Positions 33,062 through 42,171 of a stretch of DNA of 64,000 bases are shown piece after piece. Each line of letters starts with the position of its first letter. The stretch's first letter is position 1. The notes under the pieces are model-generated. The model had not been told where the DNA came from and searched no databases. It saw only the letters and a program-made list of their open reading frames with translations. A program made the translations under genes and the position numbers. Source of the DNA: JAWPMT01 sp965242775 (GTDB lineage: Bacteria > Bacteroidota > Bacteroidia > Cytophagales > Cyclobacteriaceae); the NCBI GenBank assembly GCA_965242775.1, contig CBDETI010000012.1:62001-126000 (forward strand), written 5' to 3'.

Positions 33062-35278
33062 TTATTCTGCGCTTTCCTCGGCACTACCTTCTTCCGCGGG
33101 CTCTTCAGCTTTTGCTTTGGCCTTCGCAGGAGCTTTTTTAGGTTTCGCTGCGCCTTCCATTTGCTCTTTCAAAGCAGAAAGTGCTTCCAGGTCTCCAAGG
33201 GTAGATTTCTCTGTCTCCTTGTTGATCTTGTCGATGGTTTTGGATTTGTTCGGACCGCTTTTCTTCTTCGGAGCAGGGATTGCTTCTTCACCCTCTTTCC
33301 AGATGGCAGTGTGGCTGAGAAGAATACGTTTTTCATCCTTGGAGAAATCAAGTACCTTGAAATCGAGCGTTTCGCCCTCAGCAGGGTTCGTGCCGTCTTC
33401 TTTCTTCAGGTTCTTGTTGTTGCAATGTCCTTCCAAGCCATAAGGAAGTTCCAGTACGGCAGCCTTGTCGTTTTTCTCAACAATTGTACACTTATGTACG
33501 GATCCTCTGGTGAATACCGTTTCGAATGTATCCCATGGATTTTCTTCGAGATGCTTGTGGCTTAGTGCCAATCTTCTGTTTTCGGTATCCAGTTCCATGA
33601 CAACCACTTCTAGTTCATCATTCACTTTCACAAACTCGGAAGGATGTTTGATTTTCTTGGTCCAGGAAAGGTCCGATACGTGGACGAGACCATCAATACC
33701 CTCTTCCAATTCAATGAATAGACCAAAGTTTGTCAGGTTGCGGATCACACCATTGTGTTTGGTGCCTACTGCGTATTTCACCAAAAGATCTTGTTTCGTC
33801 CAAGGATCCTCGGTCAACTGCTTGATACCCAGTGACATTTTTCTTTCATCTCTATCGATGGTAAGTACCACAGCTTCCATTTCATCTCCTACACCCATGA
33901 AATCTTGTGGGTTTCGAAGGTGCTGTGACCAAGACATTTCTGACACGTGGATCAAACCTTCAACGCCAGGGATGATTTCCAGGAATGCACCATAATCGGC
34001 TACATTCACAATCTTACCTTTTACGTTGGATCCAACGTCAATATCCTTATCCAATGAATCCCAAGGGTGAGAAGTCAATTGCTTCATGCCCAGTGAAATT
34101 CTTCGCTTGTCATCGTCAAAATCAAGCACAACCACGTTGACTTTTTCATCAAGTGAAAGCACTTCTTCAGGGTGGTTGATTCGACCCCAGGAGATATCTG
34201 TAATGTGAAGTAGGCCGTCCACACCACCAAGATCGATGAATACACCGAAGTTGGTCATGTTTTTGATCACACCTTCGAGTACCTGACCTTTCTCCAGGTT
34301 GTTGAGGATCTCTGTTTTTTGCTGCTCAAGATCCTTCTCGATAAGTACTTTGTGAGATACAACAACGTTATCGTTAGTGTAGTTGATTTTCACAACCTTC
34401 ACCTCCATTTTCTTACCTACAAATACATCGAAATCGCGAATTGGTTTTACATCGATTTGCGATCCTGGTAGGAATGCTTCCACTCCGTATATATCTACAA
34501 TCAAACCGCCCTTGGTTCTTCGCTTCACCATACCGTCGATCACAAGATCTTCTTCGTAGGCCTTTTGAATGTTCTCCCAGGCTTTGACGATTTTGGCTTT
34601 TCTTCGAGAGAGGATAAGTTGCCCGTTGGCATTTTCCTGTTCCTCAAGATAGACTTGTACTTCGTCTCCAGCCTTCAATCCGCCTTCAACATCGCGGAAT
34701 TCTGACAGGGGTACGAGACCATCTGATTTAAAGCCAATGTTTACAATGACATCTTTGTCGGTCACGCCAACTACGGTTCCAGTAATCACTTCTTTCTCAG
34801 TGATTTCCGTTAACGTGGACGCATAAAGGTCTTCCATTTCCTTTATTTCGGATTCGGAGTAGTTGAATCCGAAGCCATCATCATCAGGCATAGACCAGTC
34901 CAAAATGCCTGATTCTGGCATTTCAACCCGCTTGCTCTTCCCAGCTTCTGGCGCTTCTGTTGTTGCTGGCGCTTTTTCCTTCTTCTCTTTTTTCTCTGCT
35001 TTAGGCGCTTCAGCGACAGGTGCTTCAGTAGCCTTTTCTTCCGCTTCCTCCTGGGCCTCTTCGACCTCTTCTTTGGTTGCGTCAGCTGTAGTTGCCGCTG
35101 TTTCTTCTGCTACTGGCTCTTCTGCTTTTTCTTCTTTGGTTTCTTCAGTAGCGTCGGCGGCTACTGGCTCTTCGGCTTTTTCTTCTGTTGCTTCGGCTGA
35201 TACTTCTTCCGGAGCTGGAGTTTCAGTCGCTTGGTTTTCTACCGTTTCCTGAACCTCTTCTTTTTCTTTTTCTGCCAT
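33062..35278 (-). CDS. rpsA: 30S ribosomal protein S1 with long acidic N-terminal extension
   Basis: A 738-residue S1 protein that helps unfold and deliver mRNA to the 30S subunit. Six S1 RNA-binding domains can be counted. Each has the same beta-barrel pattern (for example GVIKNMTNFGVFIDLGGVDGLLHITDISW), and they begin at about residues 163, 250, 330, 420, 505 and 590. Before them lies an N-terminal extension of about 115 residues that is almost only Glu, Ala, Lys, Thr and Val, with EEKAEEPVA repeated. A short Lys/Ala tail ends the protein. S1 in E. coli has no such extension. The gene is followed by a terminator and the tRNA-Cys gene. Confidence 0.95.
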   Translation of the reverse strand: MAEKEKEEVQETVENQATETPAPEEVSAEATEEKAEEPVAADATEETKEEKAEEPVAEETAATTADATKEEVEEAQEEAEEKATEAPVAEAPKAEKKEKKEKAPATTEAPEAGKSKRVEMPESGILDWSMPDDDGFGFNYSESEIKEMEDLYASTLTEITEKEVITGTVVGVTDKDVIVNIGFKSDGLVPLSEFRDVEGGLKAGDEVQVYLEEQENANGQLILSRRKAKIVKAWENIQKAYEEDLVIDGMVKRRTKGGLIVDIYGVEAFLPGSQIDVKPIRDFDVFVGKKMEVKVVKINYTNDNVVVSHKVLIEKDLEQQKTEILNNLEKGQVLEGVIKNMTNFGVFIDLGGVDGLLHITDISWGRINHPEEVLSLDEKVNVVVLDFDDDKRRISLGMKQLTSHPWDSLDKDIDVGSNVKGKIVNVADYGAFLEIIPGVEGLIHVSEMSWSQHLRNPQDFMGVGDEMEAVVLTIDRDERKMSLGIKQLTEDPWTKQDLLVKYAVGTKHNGVIRNLTNFGLFIELEEGIDGLVHVSDLSWTKKIKHPSEFVKVNDELEVVVMELDTENRRLALSHKHLEENPWDTFETVFTRGSVHKCTIVEKNDKAAVLELPYGLEGHCNNKNLKKEDGTNPAEGETLDFKVLDFSKDEKRILLSHTAIWKEGEEAIPAPKKKSGPNKSKTIDKINKETEKSTLGDLEALSALKEQMEGAAKPKKAPAKAKAKAEEPAEEGSAEESAE

Positions 35279-35479
35279 AATGTGTGCTTGATCCTTTCAA
35301 ATACACCATCGGAATGGGATCAGTCTTCGCAATGGATTTAGTGAAACAAATCCTTGTAAAAAGGTCGGTCGTTCGAACCGAGGCGCAAATTTAGCTTTTT
35401 CGAGGAAAAAAACAGTCGTGTAATTCTTTTTATAGAAGAAGATCAAATCAATTAGTTTTAGCAGAAAAATACCCCGATT

Positions 35480-37174
35480 ATGCGCCCTTCCATCAACCTA
35501 ATCATTTGCTTGCTTCTCTTTTCGGTTTTTTCGTGTCAAAAACCGGACCCGGCGGACCTTATAATTACCAATGGTAAAATTTATACAGTGGATGTCTCGA
35601 ATAGCGTGGTAGAAGCCGTGGCGGTGAAGGATGGCGTGATCATAGCCGTGGGCGCTGCCGCTGACATCAATACCTATCAGGGAGAGGCTACGAGGATAGT
35701 GGATTTGGGTGGCCGGCCGGCTTATCCGGGGTTTGTGGAGGGACATGCGCATATCATGGGGGTCGGACAAAACATTCTCAACATTGATCTGCGAGAGACA
35801 AAAAGTTACCAGGAACTAGTGGATGCCGTGGCAGCAAAGGCTGCCGAAACTCCTGAGGGGGAATGGATAGTTGGGCGTGGCTGGCATCAGGACAAGTGGA
35901 CAGAAGGGCCCGAAAACCTGATCAAAGGATTCCCGACGCACGACTTACTGAGTGAGGCCGTTCCGAATCATCCCGTTTGGCTCAAGCATGCGAGTGGCCA
36001 TGCTGGTCTTGCCAATGAGAAAGCCATGGAAGAAGCGGATGTCAACAAGGACACACCGAATCCGGACGGAGGGGAAATATTTAAAGGACTAGGCGGTCAA
36101 CCGACGGGTATATTTAATGAAACAGCCCAGGGGAATATTGTCAGGGTTATACCAGATGAGTCGAAAAGCCGTCGGGAACAGGTGCTGAGATTGGCAATGG
36201 CGCATTGCCATGAGCATGGCATCACAAGCTTTCATCAGGCGGGTTCGCCGACCGCTGACATTGAGCTTTACAAAGAATTCAAGGCCCGGGGTGAGCTGAA
36301 GGTGAGGCTTCATGCGATGTTGAGTGGTAGAGATGAGGAATTGTTAGCAACCTACTTTGCCGCTGGGCCAGTGATTGATGAAAAGGATCAGCTATTAAAT
36401 ATCCGGTCGGTTAAACTCTATTCGGACGGAGCTTTGGGGTCACGGGGTGCGTGGTTACTAGAAGAATATAGCGATGCCCCCGGGCAGTTTGGTCACAATG
36501 TAACGCCTATGGAGGTGATTGAAGACGTGACTATGCGCGCTACTGCCGCTGGCTTTCAGGTTTGCACACATGCCATTGGCGACCGTGGCAACCGAGAAGT
36601 TCTTGATATTTACGAAAAGGCGTTTAAAACTTATCCGGACCTTACCCAGGATCACCGCTTCCGTATAGAGCACGCACAGCACCTCAATCAAGAAGACATA
36701 GGCAGATTTGCGGAATTGGGGGTGGTTCCGGCCATGCAAGCCATACATATGTCCTCAGATCGCCCGTGGGCTATTTTCCGCCTTGGTAAAGACAGGATTG
36801 AAGAGGGTGCTTATGTGTGGCAGAAATTGCTGGAATCGGGGATCCCGATCGTAAATGGGACAGATGCTCCTGTGGAACCTATCAGTCCATTTGCTTCATT
36901 TTATGCATCAGTCACACGGAAAACATTAACGGGAACACCTGATGGAGGCTATGAAGCTGACCAGAGAATGACCCGGGAGCAGGCTTTGCGATCCTATACG
37001 GTGGATGCTGCCTATGGTGCCTTCCAGGAAAATGTGATTGGGTCTTTGGAAGTAGGCAAACTGGCTGATATGGTCGTGTTGGACAGAGACATTATGATCA
37101 TTGATGAGCCGGAGATCCTCCAGGCGCAGGCGATGGTTACCATTTTAGGTGGCGAGATCGTCTTCGAGCGCTAA
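35480..37174 (+). CDS. YtcJ-like amidohydrolase lipoprotein
   Basis: A 564-residue metal-dependent hydrolase of the amidohydrolase 3 (YtcJ/N-acyl-D-amino-acid deacylase-like) group. It is exported as a lipoprotein (lipobox VFSC). The metal site begins GFVEGHAHIMG (HxH motif), and later pieces are KLYSDGALGSRGAWL, CTHAIGDRGNREVLD, RIEHAQHL and PIVNGTDAPVEPISPF, as in the family. The C-terminal beta domain ends IGSLEVGKLADMVVLDRDI. The substrate cannot be predicted. It is followed by murB after 43 bp, so the two may be cotranscribed. A location in the periplasm or outer membrane is inferred from the lipobox. Confidence 0.92.
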   Translation: MRPSINLIICLLLFSVFSCQKPDPADLIITNGKIYTVDVSNSVVEAVAVKDGVIIAVGAAADINTYQGEATRIVDLGGRPAYPGFVEGHAHIMGVGQNILNIDLRETKSYQELVDAVAAKAAETPEGEWIVGRGWHQDKWTEGPENLIKGFPTHDLLSEAVPNHPVWLKHASGHAGLANEKAMEEADVNKDTPNPDGGEIFKGLGGQPTGIFNETAQGNIVRVIPDESKSRREQVLRLAMAHCHEHGITSFHQAGSPTADIELYKEFKARGELKVRLHAMLSGRDEELLATYFAAGPVIDEKDQLLNIRSVKLYSDGALGSRGAWLLEEYSDAPGQFGHNVTPMEVIEDVTMRATAAGFQVCTHAIGDRGNREVLDIYEKAFKTYPDLTQDHRFRIEHAQHLNQEDIGRFAELGVVPAMQAIHMSSDRPWAIFRLGKDRIEEGAYVWQKLLESGIPIVNGTDAPVEPISPFASFYASVTRKTLTGTPDGGYEADQRMTREQALRSYTVDAAYGAFQENVIGSLEVGKLADMVVLDRDIMIIDEPEILQAQAMVTILGGEIVFER

Positions 37175-37217
37175 AAATCCGTAAAACTGCATTTTATACC
37201 TTTAGATAAACAAATTC

Positions 37218-38234
37218 TTGCTGCTACATCAGAATATATCTCTTCAACCATATAACACATTTGGCCTTGATGTTTTGGGGCAGTACATGGCCATCATCCG
37301 TACCGAGGAAGACATAGAGGAGGTTTTTAACACGGCCCGATTGAAGCCCTTACCAAAGGTGGTGCTGGGGAGTGGATCCAACCTGCTCTTCACAGGGAAT
37401 CAGAGAAAAGTTTTTCTTAAGATGGAAATGGATGGAATCGATGTAATTGAGGATCACGATGACCATGTAATTGTCGAAATAGGAGCAGGTGTAGTTTGGC
37501 ATCAATTTGTGCTGTGGAGCGTCGAGAATAACCTTGGAGGTGTCGAAAACCTTTCTTTAATTCCAGGTACGGTTGGCGCAGCTCCAATTCAAAACATCGG
37601 TGCATATGGTGTGGAGTTAAAAGAAATTTTTTATTCGCTAGATGCGATCAATGGCAAGACGGGAGATGTTCGGACCTTTTACCTCGACGATTGCCAATTT
37701 GGCTACCGGTACAGTATCTTCAAAGGACAGCTCAAGGGGAAGTTTATCGTAACCAAGGTTCGCCTGCGACTAACAAAAAAGCACAAATTCAATATTGGAT
37801 ATGGCAATCTGAAAGCCACCTTGGAAGAGACAGGTGTGCAAGAGCTTACTATTTCTGCTATTAGTAAAGCCGTTATTCATATACGCCAGCAAAAATTACC
37901 CGACCCGCTGGAGATAGGGAATGCAGGCAGTTTCTTTAAAAACCCCCTTGTAGAGCAACCTCTGAAGGAGGCATTGGCAGCACTGTATCCCGACATGCCC
38001 TCATTTGATGTAGACGACCACTGGAGTAAAATCCCTGCCGCCTGGCTTATCGAACAATGTGGATGGAAGGGAAAACGGCGAGGAGACATTGGCGTTCATG
38101 AAAAGCAGCCGCTGGTTTTGGTGAATTACGGGGGCGGATTGGGTAAGGAGATACTGAAGTTGTCGCGTGACATTCAGATGTCGGTTTCCAAGAGTTTTGG
38201 CATTGATCTGGAGCCTGAAGTAAATATTCTTTAG
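37218..38234 (+). CDS. murB: UDP-N-acetylenolpyruvoylglucosamine reductase MurB
   Basis: A 338-residue FAD-dependent reductase that completes UDP-MurNAc for peptidoglycan. The N-terminal FAD domain contains VVLGSGSNLLFTG and the FAD/NADPH core VENLSLIPGTVGAAPIQNIGAYGVEL. The C-terminal domain has the NAGSFFKNPL motif with the catalytic Ser and the IGVHEKQPLVLVN closing strand. It is the long (E. coli-like) type I MurB in length and the YRYSIFK segment. The start is a TTG at 37218, giving the typical LLHQNISLQPYNTFGLDV opening; no ATG sits near. It lies downstream of the amidohydrolase. Confidence 0.95.
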   Translation: MLLHQNISLQPYNTFGLDVLGQYMAIIRTEEDIEEVFNTARLKPLPKVVLGSGSNLLFTGNQRKVFLKMEMDGIDVIEDHDDHVIVEIGAGVVWHQFVLWSVENNLGGVENLSLIPGTVGAAPIQNIGAYGVELKEIFYSLDAINGKTGDVRTFYLDDCQFGYRYSIFKGQLKGKFIVTKVRLRLTKKHKFNIGYGNLKATLEETGVQELTISAISKAVIHIRQQKLPDPLEIGNAGSFFKNPLVEQPLKEALAALYPDMPSFDVDDHWSKIPAAWLIEQCGWKGKRRGDIGVHEKQPLVLVNYGGGLGKEILKLSRDIQMSVSKSFGIDLEPEVNIL

Positions 38235-38286
38235 ATATACGAGTAGGCCTATTTGTTTCAGTATGAAGGTTTATATTGCTTTTATG

Positions 38287-39519
38287 AAAGCTATCAACCT
38301 AATCATCTTCATCCTTATACTAGCTGCCTGCGCTGAACCAGAACCGCCCATTATCGAGTGGAAGTCCATAGAAAGGGAGCTGCAAACCCGCCTGATCACA
38401 GCGGCTGATTCTTCTACAGTGACCCTTCCTGAAGGCAATTACATGTTTACGAAAAGCATCTCACTGGATGGCAAGAGCCATGTGATCCTGGAGGGGGCAG
38501 GGGTTGATAAGACAGTGTTTTCTTTTGCCATGCAGACTGAAGGTGCGGAAGGACTGAAGATCAGTAATTGCAGAAATATCCTGGTCCGAAATATGACGAT
38601 CCAGGATGCCAAGGGAGATAATATAAAAGTGACTGATACTTATGGGATCACGTTTGATGGTGTGAAATCGCATTGGTCCGGTGAGCCGAAGGAGGAGAAT
38701 GGTGCTTATGCTTTCTACCCGGTTCTTTGTACCAATGTGTTGGTACAGAATTGTATTGCTGCCGGCGCCTCTGATGCAGGCATTTATGTGGGGCAGTCTG
38801 ATAGCGTTGTTATCCGAAATAATATTGTTTATCAAAACGTTGCGGGAATCGAAAGTGAAAATTCCAAATGGGTGGAAATTTATGGCAACGAGGCGTACCA
38901 GAATACGGGCGGAATATTGGTTTTTGATCTACCCGGCCTGACGCAATATGGACACACTACCCGTGTTTTTCGCAATGTAATAGAGCAGAACAACTACCGA
39001 AATTTTGCGCCTGAGGGTAATATTGTGGCTACCGTACCTCCGGGTACGGGACTCATGTTGCTAGCCACCCGCAATATCGAGATCTTTGAGAATCGGGTTA
39101 TCAACAACCGGACAGCAGGCTTGGCCATAGCCAGCTACGATCTGGTTGAGGCGCTTGGAGGGGATGGCGATACACAATTGGATGAAAATATTGCCACCGC
39201 CCAAAAGGATACGGAATATGATCCTTATCCTGCTGATATCTATGTTCATCACAATGTATTCAGCAACAAGTTTTGGTTTCCAACACTGAGGAATGACTTT
39301 GGTAAACTTTTCTTATTGAAATTTCCCTTTGCTACGCCTGATGTGGTTTGGGATGGAATAGCTCCGGATCGCGAGAAGTTCAGTTTTTGTATGACAGAAA
39401 ATGGTGAGTTAGATTTTGGCGACCTGGACGCTGCGAATGATTTTGACGCACTCACTTCGGATTGGTCGGCATTTGCTTGTGAAGGAAAAGTGATTGCGCC
39501 AATATTTAGGGAATTATGA
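38287..39519 (+). CDS. Parallel beta-helix repeat lipoprotein (SO2929-like)
   Basis: A 410-residue lipoprotein (MKAINLIIFILILAACAEP; lipobox LAAC). The mature part is a right-handed parallel beta helix with repeated NCRNILVRNMTIQD-type turns, about residues 60-300 (for example SDSVVIRNNIVYQNVAGIESENS). It ends with an extension carrying two cysteines. The family pairs with a diheme cytochrome in other genomes, as here with a 4-bp overlap. I start at the ATG at 38287; the ATG at 38263 adds eight residues before the leader. The pair may take part in an extracellular redox process, but function is not established. Confidence 0.85.
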   Translation, partial: KAINLIIFILILAACAEPEPPIIEWKSIERELQTRLITAADSSTVTLPEGNYMFTKSISLDGKSHVILEGAGVDKTVFSFAMQTEGAEGLKISNCRNILVRNMTIQDAKGDNIKVTDTYGITFDGVKSHWSGEPKEENGAYAFYPVLCTNVLVQNCIAAGASDAGIYVGQSDSVVIRNNIVYQNVAGIESENSKWVEIYGNEAYQNTGGILVFDLPGLTQYGHTTRVFRNVIEQNNYRNFAPEGNIVATVPPGTGLMLLATRNIEIFENRVINNRTAGLAIASYDLVEALGGDGDTQLDENIATAQKDTEYDPYPADIYVHHNVFSNKFWFPTLRNDFGKLFLLKFPFATPDVVWDGIAPDREKFSFCMTENGELDFGDLDAANDFDALTSDWSAFACEGKVIAPIFREL

Positions 39520-40574
39520 TCAGGTTCTTGCGGCTTGCTGGTCTCCTTTTAACACTATGCGCTTGTGGAGGGAAAGCCGAGAAAACCCCCATTGTTGTGG
39601 AGGAGGTACCTCTGGGGTCAGCGCCTACATTGAATGTGCCGGTCTTACTCTCGGAATGGGGGCTGTTTGATCAGCTGCCAGAGATGCAGCCGACAGCAAA
39701 TGTATACGCCTATGAAGTCAATTCCCCGCTATTTAGTGACTATGCCTATAAGGCTCGCTTTGTATCCCTTCCGGTTGGGCGGGAATTGATTTTCGATGCG
39801 GCAGATGTTTTCCAGTTTCCGGATGAGGCGGTAATTGTCAAGAGCTTCTTTTACCCTGATGATTTTCAAAAACCAGAAGGTCGAAGGCGCATACTGGAAA
39901 CCCGGCTACTTGTAAACGATGCTGGAAGCTGGAAGCCTTATACCTATGTTTGGAACGAGGAACAAACCGACGCGACCCTGGAGATCGCTGGAAGGTCCAT
40001 ACCGGTAAGTTGGCGCGATCGACATGGAGCGCTTCAGAAGATCGACTACTCCGTACCCAACCTCAACCAATGCAAGAGCTGCCACGAACGCAATGGTAAA
40101 GTAATGCCAATAGGAGTGACAGCCCGACAATTGAACAAGGGAGTGGCTCAGGAAAACCAGCTCCTGGCCTGGCAACGAGCAGGTGTTCTATCGGGTCTTC
40201 CGGCGGAGGGGGAGCTAAGCCAATTAGTTTCCTGGGAGAATTCGGAGGCACCTTTACAAGATAGGGCCCGTTCCTGGCTCGAAACTAACTGTGCGCACTG
40301 CCACAGGCGTGACGGTCCTGCGAAGAATTCCGGGCTTTATCTGCTGGCTTCAGAGGACGACAATTACGCGCTGGGTATAAACAAATCTCCCGTTGCCGCC
40401 GGACGTGGTTCGGGAGGCTTGAAATATGCCATTTTTCCCGGGGATCCGGACAGGTCGATTCTGGTTCATCGCATCGAATCTTTAGATCCGGGAGTCATGA
40501 TGCCGGAGCTAGGGCGGAAGATGATACACGCAGAGGGTGTCGAACTCGTACGGCAATGGATCGCAGCTATGTGA
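39516..40574 (+). CDS. SO2930-type diheme c-type cytochrome lipoprotein
   Basis: A 352-residue lipoprotein (lipobox LCAC) of the SO2930 family. Two heme motifs, CKSCH and CAHCH, lie in the second half. The first half is a conserved domain of unknown function beginning WGLFDQLPEMQPTANVYAYEVNSPLFSDYAYKARFVSLP. The last part, PGDPDRSILVHRIESLDPGVMMPELGR, is a typical family ending with possible Met heme ligands. The gene overlaps the beta-helix gene and ends 44 bp before the convergent esterase gene. The heme count and lipobox are seen directly; the family is recognised from its pattern. Confidence 0.88.
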   Translation: MIRFLRLAGLLLTLCACGGKAEKTPIVVEEVPLGSAPTLNVPVLLSEWGLFDQLPEMQPTANVYAYEVNSPLFSDYAYKARFVSLPVGRELIFDAADVFQFPDEAVIVKSFFYPDDFQKPEGRRRILETRLLVNDAGSWKPYTYVWNEEQTDATLEIAGRSIPVSWRDRHGALQKIDYSVPNLNQCKSCHERNGKVMPIGVTARQLNKGVAQENQLLAWQRAGVLSGLPAEGELSQLVSWENSEAPLQDRARSWLETNCAHCHRRDGPAKNSGLYLLASEDDNYALGINKSPVAAGRGSGGLKYAIFPGDPDRSILVHRIESLDPGVMMPELGRKMIHAEGVELVRQWIAAM

Positions 40575-40617
40575 TTGATCTGACTTTTTTCGGTAAATAG
40601 TCTGTTACGCTACAAGA

Positions 40618-41580
40618 TTATGGAGATTTCCTGTGTTGTAACATCCAATCATAGATAGACACCTCGAAGGTATCAAAGTCACCAGATGGGTAAACCCAGT
40701 TAGCATATGTCCGCGTCCAGGCATCGTGACCGGTGTTTTTGTAAACGGTTAGCCTGGCTTTCGTCAAGGGATTGTTCTGGTTAATGGTGTTTACCATAAC
40801 TACCGAACCGTAGTTAGTAAATGCGTCAACAGTTTGGTCGGAATCACCATGAAATGCCCAGATAGGCACCTTTGTGAGATTTTCGACGATACTTAATTCT
40901 CCGCGGGCGCTGATGGGAACGATGGCAGCAACATAACTCTCGTCACCCATTTTACCAGCATAATACCAAGAGCCTCCACCCCCTAGACTCAAACCTGTCA
41001 AATAGATTCTTTGCGTATTGATCTGGTAGCTATCAATGAGATGACTGATAAAATCATGCACTTGATCCCAATCCCAATAAAGGCTCCGGAGTTCGGGGGC
41101 TACTACTATAAAGGGATAAGTGGGGTTCCAAGTCCCGGCAGCTATCAGCTTAGGAGGTCCAGAGGATGTTAATAAATTTTCAGGTGGGGCGGCACCACTG
41201 TTGAGCCAAGGTCCCCAACCATGCAAAAAGATAATTAGCGGGTAGTCTGGCCCTTCTTCGCTGTAGTGCGAGGGTGTGTATACGAGGTGCCGGAATGGCG
41301 CATTGGTTTCCGCAATATCGTAAATGGTCATTTGGCCTCCAGTGTCCGCAGGTAGCATATACAAATCCGTCGTGTCAATCTCGACTTCAATTAATCTCGT
41401 GTCGCTGTTGGCAACAATTGAAGGAGTGCCATCATCAACAACCGCCGTGGGTTCGGTGGTATCGTCTTGACCGCAGCTGACGAGCAGGACCAAACTGGCC
41501 ATATACAACTGGAAGGATATTCGGGCTCTTACTCCTATTTGAAATAATAGGGAAATATCGGATAAGTGCTTTTTAAGCAT
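40618..41580 (-). CDS. Alpha/beta-hydrolase esterase lipoprotein
   Basis: A 320-residue exported hydrolase of the PHB-depolymerase/carboxylesterase-like group. The lipobox is LVSC, and an ATG at 41502 (residue 27, MASLVLLVSCG) would give a shorter leader. The catalytic triad is visible: GLSLGGGGSW (Ser), FHGDSDQTVD (Asp) and NTGHDAW (His). The oxyanion region is IIFLHGWGPWLN. It is probably a secreted esterase that acts on esters of sugars or phenolics. The next region is a gap of about 590 bp; no operon partner is obvious. Confidence 0.88.
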   Translation of the reverse strand: MLKKHLSDISLLFQIGVRARISFQLYMASLVLLVSCGQDDTTEPTAVVDDGTPSIVANSDTRLIEVEIDTTDLYMLPADTGGQMTIYDIAETNAPFRHLVYTPSHYSEEGPDYPLIIFLHGWGPWLNSGAAPPENLLTSSGPPKLIAAGTWNPTYPFIVVAPELRSLYWDWDQVHDFISHLIDSYQINTQRIYLTGLSLGGGGSWYYAGKMGDESYVAAIVPISARGELSIVENLTKVPIWAFHGDSDQTVDAFTNYGSVVMVNTINQNNPLTKARLTVYKNTGHDAWTRTYANWVYPSGDFDTFEVSIYDWMLQHRKSP

Positions 41581-42110
41581 AATAGAAATTTAGGGCCTCG
41601 TGGACTGTTTCGGAAGTATTGTGTAAATATCCATAGTTCTGAGATAGCGGATGGATGGTTTGCAGTGGGATTGCACTGCATTTTTAGTTCTTACTTGCCT
41701 TTAATGACCAGATTCTCAGGATTTGCAAAAAGCGCAAAGTGTCCAAAGCGATCTGGCGAAAATCAATTAGTATGTGATAATAGGACTCGCTTATTTCGTT
41801 TGCGTAAGTCACTAACCGAATGATATCAACTACTATAACCGAACCAATAACCAGTAAGCGCCTTAGCGACTACCGGTATCCATAGCAACAGAAGACCTGG
41901 GGAGAGCGGATTACAATGAACGGGTGTGTTTAAAGTTTTCTAATTTCCCCGCCCCATGCTGGACCATGTGACCATGCAAGGGAAGCGATCAGTGGTTTCA
42001 TTTTTTGCAGTTAGGTTTCTAGCCTTACCGTACACCGCCCGGCAAACTGCAACTTTTGAAACAAGGCATTGGTTAACCAATACCCACCGCTACTGGTCCT
42101 TCCCTTTTTT
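41581..42110. other. Gap with one isolated terminator-like hairpin
   Basis: No gene was found. TGCAGTG (41661-41667) pairs with CACTGCA (41674-41680) and is followed by TTTTT, which would end a plus-strand transcript that begins near the esterase start. The rest is AT-rich and holds short frames without motifs. Confidence 0.45.
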
Positions 42111-42113
42111 TGT

Positions 42114-42149
42114 AAAAAAAGAAGGGGATGTGCTTACACTATCCCCTTC
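42114..42149 (-). terminator. Strong terminator of the Gfo/Idh gene
   Basis: A 9-bp GC-rich stem (42121-42129 with 42141-42149) is followed on the minus strand by seven T's. It lies 22 bp after the oxidoreductase stop. Confidence 0.85.
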
Positions 42150-42171
42150 AATTTCGTAGTTATTGATCCTT

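Noticed and set aside
34863..35252. Serine- and alanine-rich 129-residue plus-strand frame
   Set aside because: It is the antisense of the Glu/Ala repeats in S1, which yields Ser-rich low complexity.
41956..42159. 67-residue frame in the gap after the esterase
   Set aside because: It crosses the terminator of the Gfo/Idh gene and has no motif.
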